Positions 9,301-20,700 of a stretch of 27,659 nucleotides of DNA are shown here, piece by piece; the first letter of the stretch is position 1; the number at the start of each line of letters is the position of its first letter. Both the position numbers and the translations under genes were made by a program. The DNA is from Azolla pinnata (taxonomy: Eukaryota; Streptophyta; Polypodiopsida; Salviniales; Salviniaceae). The stretch spans positions 25,068 through 52,726 of the forward strand of contig JBBBWG010028699.1 of NCBI GenBank assembly GCA_037176905.1. The letters are read 5' to 3'. The notes beneath the pieces were generated by a model. That model saw only the letters and a list, made by a program, of their open reading frames with translations, had not been told where the DNA came from and ran no database searches.

Positions 9301-11778
9301 GGTCGGTTGATGATGCACCTCACGCACCTTTGGGTCTGCCATCAACCAACTCATATGCATGTTAGACTCCTTGGTCTCTTTTTCAATGGGTATAGCAAGG
9401 GTAACTTTTTTGTTGTTTCTGCTGTATAACAAACTAAATGCAATTCAGGGTATGTTTTATTATGTCCAGATAGAGGTTTCCTTACCAAATCTGCCTGGTT
9501 TCTTTCCAGCGTAATACAATTTCTGATCTCTTCTTGAGGCAGGAAGGTGTACCTAAATGTGATTGAACGCCTGCAGATGGAAACTCAGTAGTTATAAAGC
9601 TATTGTATGTAGATTTTGGAGAGATTCTGCTCTTTTGCCACTTACTGCAAGTAGGTGATGATTGCTGTTTGGAATTGCTGTTTGTAAGCACCATTGGGAG
9701 CTTTAATGATGATACTCCTTGTGGTTTCCAAGTTGCAAACAGAAGATAATCAATACTGTACACAAATGTCACAGTATATGATGTTCTCTTTAGGGCCCAT
9801 GTTAACTGAATAAAACGTTGCTGGTTTTCCTCTGATTATGCAAATAATACAGTATTTTTATTCTCTTTAGGTCCCATGTACTAGAATATTTGTGATGAAT
9901 TTTCTATGGTTCTTTCCATTTTAGAAAGGCTTAAAAGGTTATTAGTGCATGAAATTCATGTTGGTATTAACTTTTTGCCTTCTTTTCTGCATGTTTGTGT
10001 GTTGGCCCACAGACAAGAACAAGAGAGCTTAAAAATGAAAAAAGTTTATGCGACCCTAGGTGTGTTAAAGAATGCGGTTGAAGCACTTTCTCAAGGATCT
10101 ATTTCTCCCGAGGTAGTAAAACCACAAAATAAACTAGCATACACTGAGTATCTGTACTTTATTTAATGTCCTCAGTGTTTACATGTCTACAGTTCAAAGC
10201 AATGTTGGAAACTGATGCTGCAAAGACAGAAGAGTTTAAACCCTATAATATTCTAGCACTGGATGCCCCTGTCTTTTCAGATGTGATTCTATCTTCACCC
10301 GAGGTATGTCTGCTCAGTTGATTTATGTGTTTCAGTGTTCTCGACGCTTCATACTTAGCACTGAATACTGAACTACCTCTAAGGAAAAGAAGAGAGATTG
10401 ATTGCAGGTGACAGCTGCAATGAACTCATTAAGCATTGGTCTTCAGTTTGTGCTGCCCGAGGATTATGCAAAGCCTCGCTATAGGCATGTAGATGTTTTT
10501 GATGTTCTTGAATATATTTTCGGATTTCAGGTACTCTTCATCAATTGTAAACTTGGCATTTCTTGTAATGGTTTTATATTTGAGTGATTCATTTTTTTCT
10601 TCAATGCTATTATGTATACTATTAAAAGATAGAACCAAATTAGTACCTGAAATTCACATTTTTCTTTTAGAGGGATAATGCGAATAACCAGCGGGAGCAT
10701 TTTATGCTCTTGTTAACAAGTGCCCAGTCACGTAGGGGAATTCCTGAACAGGCTGATCCTGTAAGAAGTTTTGAAGAGCTATCCAATGTGTCTTGAAATG
10801 AGCTAGCTGAATTTCAACAACTTTCCTCTGTGAACTGATGGTTATTTGTGTTTTTTGCCAGCAACTGGATGGGACTGTGATTGATGTAGTTTGTGAACGG
10901 ATTCTGGACAACTACATAAAATGGTGTAAATACCTGCAAATTACCTGTGCATATTTAAGGTAAGTAGTCTTTTCATGTTTCCTTGTCCTTTTAGGCCTAG
11001 AGCTTGCCTGCACTTAATTTTAACTTTCGCAGTTCGGATCCGAAGCCAAGGAAGCTCCTGTTAACAGCCTTGTATCTGTTAATCTGGGGTGAAGCTGCTA
11101 ATGTTCGTTTTCTTCCAGAGTGCTTATGCTATATTTATCATAAGGTAAGTATATCTGACTGTGCATGAATTGTAAACATTAATAGTGAATATCACCTGGT
11201 TTTGGTGACATGCTTAAATCTACGCTTGATTACTATGCGACCAAACCAAACTTATCATGTGTAAGGTATAATGCAAAATGGAATAATGCAGATGGCGGAA
11301 GAGCTGAAAAAAATGTTGAGAGACAATGTTCAGCAGTTTCAAGCTTGTCACGCACAGAGTTGCATGGAAGATGGTGGGCCATCATTCCTCAACAAAGTCA
11401 TTCTTCCTATATACTCCTCCCTAGCAGAGGTATGCATATTTTTTATTAATTTATTATTTTTAGTTTGATCATGTTGAAAAGTGATCGAGTAATCTTGTTT
11501 TATTGTGCAGGAAACTTCTAAGAATGGAAATGGTAAAAACCCACATTCCAAATGGCGCAATTATGATGATTTTAATGAGTACTTCTGGTTAGTTCCGAAA
11601 TTTATATGTTTAAGCTGGACTAAAGCGGCGTTCTTAATTCAAATTTAAGAAAGTTAACTCATATAAGCTGTGATGATTTAAAATCTTTTCTTTATATCAT
11701 AGGTCTCAGTCTTGTCTACAGCTTGAATGGCCATTGCAACTGAGTTCACCCTTCTTTTCAGTTAAAGATAGTTCAAAA
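6310..11778 (+). CDS. CALS9 exons 1-12: cytosolic N-terminal part (Vta1-like and FKS1_dom1)
   Basis: Exons: 6310-6607, 7982-8079, 8613-8770, 10013-10112, 10193-10303, 10408-10530, 10671-10760, 10862-10959, 11033-11144, 11292-11429, 11511-11587, 11703-11778. Residues 1-~45 are a Ser/Ala/Pro-rich extension that Arabidopsis GSL10 lacks. Next come SLGRSSNIESILQVANEIQ and, across the first junction, CEHAYSLSQDLDPNCEGRGV, both hallmarks of the family. FKS1_dom1 (~345-440) is marked by YIKWCKYLQ, LYLLIWGEAANVRFLPEC and NYDDFNEYFW. Exon 1 is GC-rich and the rest is AT-richer. Confidence 0.93.
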
Positions 11779-14700
11779 GTAAGAGATTCATACTCCATTC
11801 ATGAATTTTCATCTCAAACTTGTCATTTAGGTCTCTAGCTGGCATTTTGTCTGGTTGTTTTCTGTGGTAACTGTTGCTACTAATGGATAGGTGGATTTTT
11901 CTTAAATAAGATATATTGATACTAATAAATAGTTCAAAAGTAAGAGCTACTAATGGATATGTGGATTTTTCTTAAAACAGATATATTGATACTAATAAAT
12001 AGTTAAAAATAAAAGAGTTGTTTCCTGTGGTAACTGTTGCTACTAATAAATAGATGGATTCTCTTAAATGGCTATATTTATGCTCAAATACAGGCAAGGA
12101 AGACTGTTGGGAAAAGCTCATTTGTGGAGCATCGAACCTACTTTCATCTGTATCACAGTTTTCACAGGCTTTGGATCTTTCTGGTGCTAGCCTTTCAGGT
12201 ATGCATATCTGTGTGGTGTATTAAAATGTCATTAGAACTTTCTAATGCCGTGCTTCTTTATGATCAGGCTCTGACAGTAATAGGATTTGCTGGTACATTA
12301 TTAAGCTTGACAACACTGAAAGGGTTGCTTAGCCTTGTTCCAACGTTTGTTGTGATGATGTTTTTGGAATGTATTCCTCTAAAACTCTTAAATGTATTTC
12401 TTTTATGATAGGCACAAGATGGTCTGATGCGGTATGTTATATGACTAATAGACTCAATGGTTTTCTGAGATGCTTGCAGCTGTGTTGGATATTATTCTGA
12501 TGGTCGGTGCATACTCAAATGCACAGGGTACAGCGATTTCTCGAATTGTGTTTCGATTCTTCTGGTTTGGAGCTTTGTCTGGACTTCTTACATATATCTA
12601 TATGTAAGTTTTGTAAACTTGAATGGGCTTCCAACGTAACTTAAATCTGTGGTTTTCAGCGTCTCCTTTAGGTAAATAGCTTACATGTGATATGATTATG
12701 CAGGTAATATTGGGAAAGGACCACATGTTTCATTTTTAACCGTGATTCTGTATGCTCATAATTAGAAATTAAGCATCTAACGTCTGTTAACTGTAGCTGG
12801 AAACTCTTCATTTTCTTGCTATTTGAAGATCTTTAAACAATTACCTTCGTCAATTGTTCAACAGTTTTTTGCTTCTTGCTGTTTATGATAACAATCTGGA
12901 AAACGTTATTGCATGGAAAGTAGTGTATTGATGGAATTTGTCTTCATGTAAAGTCCCATGTTTTTTATTCTACAGATTGCTCCTAAATCAAGACAACAAC
13001 AGCTTTGCAAACTCATCACTTCTGAAGATTTACATTGGTATTTTGGGAATTTACATAGTATTTCAGTTTTTTGTCGCACTTCTTCTACAAGTTCCTGCCA
13101 TACGTGGTCGCACACAATGCTGTGATGATTGGGCATTCATAAGGTTTATCAAATGGATGCACCAGGTATATCTCAACTTGTAGCGTTTGAGTTTTTGTTT
13201 AAATTAATTCTTAATGGGCTTGGGTTTACATTTATCTAAACAGGAACATTATTATGTTGGACGAGGCCTGTATGAAAGCACACCAGATTACGTGAAGTAA
13301 AAGAACACATTGTTTTCAGCTAATTCTCTTCCCTGATTCTCAGTTCATGTAGTAATCAAATGTGTCTGGTTTATAAAACACAGGTATGTATGTTTCTGGT
13401 TGGCTGTTTTTGGATGTAAATTCACTTTCAGCTATTTCCTTCAGGTACAACATTGCATTTCAACTGTCTTTCCATAACCAACATTGTTTGATGTGTACTC
13501 ACTAACTTTGGCTCAATATTGTTCAGATTAAGCCATTGGTGAATCCAACAAAAACTATTTCTGGTTACACGGACTTAACATACACATGGCACGACTTTGT
13601 CTCAAAGAGTATGTGCTAGTATTTGTTGCTTGCATGGGAAAATCACTGCTATTGACACTTTAATATGATATGTGATTTAATGAAGGTTTGTGTTGAATGC
13701 ATCCTAGTCGTATGCAGTGTAACATATGTTGCATAATCTCGTGCATCCTAACCTACCTATCTTTGAAGATAAACTTCTTCTGTAGCCATTCTTGTGCCTA
13801 CTCTGCTTGGTTCTAGAATACTAATATTTTCTTCTAACATGTGGAGTCACATGAGAGGTTATTTATTGAGACATAACATTTGTTGATTATACTAAATTAC
13901 AAGTGTGTACTTTCGAATTTGATATGGTAACTTTTTCCAGTATGTCATATTAGAAATGCCTGTAATGATGCATATACTGAGTATACTTCAATGTGAATCC
14001 CAGATAATCACAATGCGCTTACGATCCTCACGCTCTGGGCTCCTGTTGTGATGGTAAGAACAAAGGATTCAGTTTATCATTAAAGGAGGCTTACCAAGAT
14101 AAGATACTGTGCCAGAATGCTGTACTTTTAATATTCAGAAACCTTATCTTAGAATAGTTTTCTCTCTAAATAATGTAGTAACCCATTATCTGGATATAGA
14201 ACTGACTACTGTTTTCTATGTGGAAATCTTCTGAAATGTTGTTGTAGATCTATTTGCTGGATATACAAATCTGGTATACTATCTTGTCATCAATTGCGGG
14301 TGGAATTGTCGGAACGCAGGAAAGGTTGGGTGAGGTAGAATTCCGATTGATATTTTTTGTTTGTATGTGCATAATATTCACTGGATGCTTCAGGTAGTTT
14401 AACTGCTCAATGTAGGAATGAAGTTTAAACATTTACTACTCAATGTGTGAGGTAGATGAACAATGTGGAAGTTCTTGTCAATATGGAAAAATGGATGCCA
14501 GGAAATATTTTAAGATTTGTGGGGTCTATGTCTGCATTAAGACTCTTGACGTAAGAAAGCATTCAGGAGTCTAGAACATCAATTAACAAGAAAAACTAGC
14601 ACTGAAAACTAAAAATTACAAATTATAGAAGAAAGCAGTTTTCAACATATTCAAGGTTCTTAATTCAGAGAGACTGAATGAGAATATTGCAGTCAAATGA

Positions 14701-17700
14701 TTTTGAACCGAAGTGGCTAAAGCACCTTTGATAGGTGTGACTGGTCTAGATACTGGGGCATACATGCCCTTCAAATTGATCTTGCCTGATCCATGCAATT
14801 CCTTTGCTTGCTTCTGCTCTCTATTGTGTAGCCCTTGATTGGCTTATAGTATGGGATGAAGTAATGTTGCTGAAGAAAGTTCTTTATTATTCTTTGTTTA
14901 TGAGCATTTATGGTTGTATCATGGCGCATCATTAACTTCTCTTGTGCACTACAAAGAACAATACCCAGCACAAGAGAAGTTGTACGATCACCATCGTGAA
15001 GTTAGCCAAAGCCTTGTTTGAAGAAGCAGTTATATCGCTCTCTTATTGCATAATTATTTCATAAAAAACAGCAGTGGCAAAGAGTTTTACATTTTTTCTT
15101 TCTTGCAAGTTTTTAGTTTGGAGAGTGCCAAAATTTTACAGAGTTTCAATAATGTGCAGTATAAGGAAGATATCTGAAATTTCACTTTGCCTGCATTTTT
15201 TGAGAAGGAAGCTCAATCTTTTGGACTGTAGGTTGTGACATTGTATATGATGTTTGGAATTTATTGTACTATTTCCATTTTGAGATTACTAGGTTTTTGG
15301 AGCGGTTAATATTTACTGAGGTTGAGTCATGTTTGTATAATTTAGCTTATATTAGGTGTCTGAATTTAACACTGTACTTTTCATGGATCCAGCGTACATA
15401 CACTGTATTGTGCCCATAGCTTGAGTGCGAGTAAATGCAGAAAAAATTGATTTTCTATATTTTCCTTGTATATTGTAGATACGCTCCCTTGAGATGTTAA
15501 GAAACAGTTTTGACAACTACCCCAGTGCATTTGCAAGGAATCTCTTAGCACCGAGAAGCCAAAACAGGTCAATGTTTTTTCTGTTGTGTTAGGTTTTTTT
15601 TAGATGTGTTCTCACATATCTCTGTGATTCTTAACAGGTCTTCGCTTTCACCAAATATCACTGATGTAAGTAACAAATTCAGATGCTTAAGTTCCGTTGT
15701 TGTACAATGTTGTTTGTGGTTAACATATTTTGTTTCATATTTTTTTAGGCTGTTCCGGTTAATAAGGCAAATGCAGCAAGATTTTCTCCATTCTGGAATG
15801 AAATCATAGCCTCCATGCGCGAAGAGGACTATCTTAGTAATCGGTATTCACTATTATATATGTGAATGGCGTCACTCTGAAGTTTGTAGTTTAGTAGTAT
15901 GTTTGAAAAAAGTTGGAGATAACCCCAACTGTTAATCCGCTGTTTGTGATACGCCAGATTTTAGTTTTTTCAACCTTGTTCTGAAATCATTGATATAACA
16001 AGGAATTGAAAACAATGCAAGTTATAAAGACATACTTGGTAAAATTTAGTGACTGTACAAATCTATGCGATTCTCTTCTTTCAGGATTGTTTATGATTAT
16101 ATGCCACTATAGCTTAACAAAATTTTTTCATGTGAAATAATTTACTTTTTGTAATGTTTCAGAGAAAAAGAGCTGCTTATGATGCCTTATAATACAGGAA
16201 ACCTAGACTCAATACAGTGGCCTCTCTTTCTTCTCGTTAGCAAGGTTTTGTTGTTTTACATTTTGACTATTCTTTTTCGCCTCATTTGCTTTCATGGTAA
16301 TTGTTTCCTTGAATTTCTTTTTCTTGATAGATTTTCAAGGCAGTGGAACTTGTAGAGCAACATCAGGGTAATGATCAAACAGAGCTAATAGAAAAGATTT
16401 CGCGTGATCCTTATATGCTCCATGCTGTAGAAGAAGTATATAAAAGTCTTATTGAGATCTTAAATGCTCTGTTGAAAGGGGAGGATCGGGAATGGTTTGT
16501 ATACACAAATTTATGAAAGCATTGAATCTACAGCTGATTAAATTTGGAATCTAAAGTAAATCTCCTTGTTCAGGATCATCAATCTAGTGAATAAAATAAA
16601 TACAAGTATACAAGACCATGTTCTCCTGGATCAGTTTCACCTGAAAAAGTTGACAGCTGTTCAGACAAGGGTTACAGCACTCCTGGGCATTCTGGTATGC
16701 CTGATCTAAATTATTGTCAAAAGTCCCTTTACGGAACTTGGTTATCTTTTCCATGCAGGAAAAGTGAACTTCAATGCTAGTTTTAGTTTAATGGCATATT
16801 TAGAAAACAGTTTGTTTATAGCAATCTATTCTCAGCAATATTTTCTTTACAGGGACATGAAAAGACATCTGATCTGGAAAAAGGGGCGACAAAAGCCATG
16901 ATTGACCTGTATGATGTAGTGACCCATGACATATTGCCAGATGAATCAAGGTTTGATAGGATTTCAAGGGTTCTGGAAGAGTTTTATTTATTACTTTGTG
17001 ATACTATGCATTTAAAATAATTAGGTATTACCAAATGTGGTAGCTTGAATGTGTGCAAATTTTTATATTGTTTGAATATGTGGTTCATTTTCTGCAAGGA
17101 TAGTTCAACCATTTTCTTGCAAATTATATTTGAGTTTCTATTGCTGAAAACAATTTAATGGTGTATAAGTTTGTTTTTGTGGATTTGAAATTTCAATATT
17201 GCAACTGTTTAGATCGGCTGCCAATGCTGTATCACAATCACGGGCAAATGGCCAGCTATTCAGTGACCTGCAATGGCCCGATTCACGTGAGGCTGTAAGT
17301 GTTTACATTATTGTGTTTGTGTATGCTTAATATTAATCATAGCCTAGTATTTTCTGTGCAAAGTTAGATGGGTTGACATGGTTTCAGGTGTTGAGTTACT
17401 TTGTATATGCTTAAGATTAATCATAGGCCAGTAATTTTTGTAGAAGGTGAGACATTTTGTGGCTTATTCTGTTTTCCTATTCTAGATGTAAAATATGAAT
17501 TAACATTGCTAAGAATCGCTCGTTCTTTTCTTTCTTTTCTTGGTAACAGTGGGATGCCTGAGGACAAACTAGGATGCCCACTATTGTGTACTGTCTACCT
17601 ATCTAATATGTCTATCATCTATGTAATGGCTATTTATGCCTTATTCTGCTACCTATTCTAGATATGCAATATGATTTAGCATAGATAACAGTTAGCTATT

Positions 17701-20700
17701 CTCTCCTCAACAACAGTGTGGTGCCTGGGCCAACTAGGATTGCCATGGATGAAACATCTGATTGACAAAGCTTTAACACCAGTCAAACACCAGTATGGAG
17801 ATCAGAACTAGAGTTCTTAGAGGTGTTAAGGAAATATACACACCTAACATTCAGAGGGCTTCAGTTCTCTATAGTGGAGGCTGCATATGCTTGACTGTAT
17901 AGGATATGCAGCCTTTTCTGCTCTGAAATCAGCTAGAGATTGAAATAGGAAGTAAAAAATTTGTCAGTTTGGCCATTGGGATGAACTGAAGAGGCAAATT
18001 TGTTGGGAAAATAACACATACACATAAACTCATCGTTAGAAAATGATCACACCTTTTTTCAGCTTCGTGACTTTGTCTTATACTATAAAGAGGTTTAAAC
18101 AAGGAAATGATTTATTCAACGTCCATGTAGACCACAGTCTTGCTACCCTTGCCTTTGACAGATCGGGTAATGTCTGTTGCCATTGACAGAGATTCCCTGG
18201 CTTGGGATACTGGTCATGTTGGTTTGAGGCCAGAAATGTGAGCCAATACGAGTTGAAAATCTTGAGCATATCAAGGACATGCTTTTTCAGTTGTGTTTGT
18301 TACACTAAGTTTCGTTTGCTTGCTCTCAAGATATGATGCCTGTTTGGCAGTATGGTAAATCTGAGCAGTGTTTAGTGGATGCCTTCTGTAATTTGATTAT
18401 GGTAAATATGAGCAGTGTTAATTGGATGTCCATTTTTAAATGTTCAATGTGTAGATTGAGTTGTTTCTGGTAAGCACTAATTTCAGTTTACATAAGGTTC
18501 TTCAGATATGCCTTACGGCCATGGAATGAGGTGAAACTATTTTAACTGAATAAAAAGAAAACCCACACAGCATGAGCTCCAATCACAAAGTTCGTATAGA
18601 AATCTTTCATTAAAACTTACTGGGGGAATGAGGTGCAAGCTCGTGCAGTTTCCCAAACCAGTATCTAAGTTCAAGGGAAAAAGAACACAGAAAGTCCTAT
18701 TAGGTGACAGTGATATTACTTCCCTCAGTAGTGGCAATTTGTAATGCTTAAAAATACCCTCCTCCATTATAAATCAATTTACAACTGAATGATAAAGTAT
18801 GACTGAAATTTCCGTTTTATTTATAAATAAACCAGAACATCCACCAACTTGGTATTAGGATGGTACATTTCTAATGGCAGCCCTTCTCTATGTATAAACA
18901 ACATTCAGAACATGTGTGATGGAATTTGTTCCTACAGAGGAGCAGCAGTCAAGAAAGAATTTGAAAAGCTTGATTCTGCTATTCCCCATTTGGGAGTGAC
19001 TGCATTTGAGATGCAAAAGGATCAGCTATCCCACACAGCTTTAGTCTTCTTGCTCTTTCATGTATCCTGTCTTTCGGAATGGAACCAAGAGAGTGCTACA
19101 AATGAGACTTTATGGAATGTGAAGTGATTCTCTTGAAACTTGAAGCTGGCAAGCAAGAAAAAGGAGTCAACAGGCAGGACTTAACCGTCTCAGATGACCT
19201 GAGAACATACAGAATGTGCAAAGCCCAAATACCTTAAAGTCTCAGACATTATCACTAAGAATGGAAGAACTTATGTGTGTAATTTGTTTCGGAAGAATAG
19301 CATCATCATTAAGTTTTGGGCATATTATCTTCTCATGAATGCTGTATGTGGATGATTCTAGCTGCTATTGTTTATTCATAGGAAGGGTGCTGTAGTTGAT
19401 GTAATAAAGCTTTTTCTGTTTCTTGTGTAGAGGGCACAAATACGGAGACTTTACCAGCTGTTGACTATTAAAGAATCTGCTGCAAGTGTACCACGAAACT
19501 TGGAAGCACGTCGTCGACTCCAGTTTTTCACAAATTCCTTATTTATGAATGTGCCACGTGCCAAGCGTGTTCGAGAAATGACACCTTTCAGGTTAGCCAG
19601 GATCACATTCATAAGTTTGTGCAACTTAATCATTATTTGTCATGTATTGATTAATGGGAATCTTTGGTGCTATTGTGCAGTGTGTTCACACCTTACTATT
19701 CTGAGGATGTGATTTATACAATTGACCAGTTGCGGAAACCAAACGAGGATGGAATCTCTATACTTTTCTATCTACAGAAAATATTTAAGGGTAAATTTTG
19801 AACTGATGATTTGGAAATAAATTTAGACACAAGGTAACTCATATCCCATATGCTTGCCTTAAATTCCCCCTTACACTGTTTTGTACAGATGTTTGAGCTG
19901 CTATATTGTTTCCGTCACTTTGTACTATTGTAGATTTTTTTATGTATGTTACGAATGGCCTTTTGTTGTCTATGACAGAATTGATCTGGCACAAAAAGTA
20001 ACATCATTATAAAAAAATATTCGCTTTAGAACTAACAATCATTATAAAATAAGTAGATACAAGAGTTAAAGAATAAAAGAGGAAGAAGATACATTACAAA
20101 CCATGCGAATGTGCTTTAGCTGATATAATTGGTCTTACATATCATTTGGTAGTATCTAAATCATTCCCAGGAAAGTATTTATTCACATCATGGTTAGACT
20201 GCTGATCAATGATGCTATGTAGATGGAACATCAATCATGCATAGCCTTTTGTACTATTTATTTTCTCTCATTTCAGATGATTCTTAACGTTACATGGGTA
20301 TAACACTATTATACATCTCAAACAGATGAGTGGGCAAATTTCTTGGAGAGAATCGAATGTACTGAAGAAAAGCTTGAGCAACTGGTGAATTTGAAGGATC
20401 CAAAAGCCCTGGATTTGCGTTTGTGGGCTTCATATCGTGGTCAGACATTGGCTAGAACTGGTATGGTTATGCTGCATTGACATCATGTGAATGTACAATA
20501 TACAGGAAAACTGACATTATTTTATTAATGATCATCATTATACCATAGTTAGGGGAATCATGTATTACAGACGGGCATTAATGCTACAGAGCTTTAATGA
20601 ACTTCAAGATTATCCAGGTGAAGTGATCTAAATCTATGGATTCCAGTAGGCATTGCATATCATAGCAGATACATTTTAAGGTTATTCTTTATATGAAAAC

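Noticed and set aside
11855-12080. CRISPR-like or satellite array in intron 12
   Set aside because: There are only three unequal, adjoining copies without spacers, inside a spliced intron of a nuclear gene.
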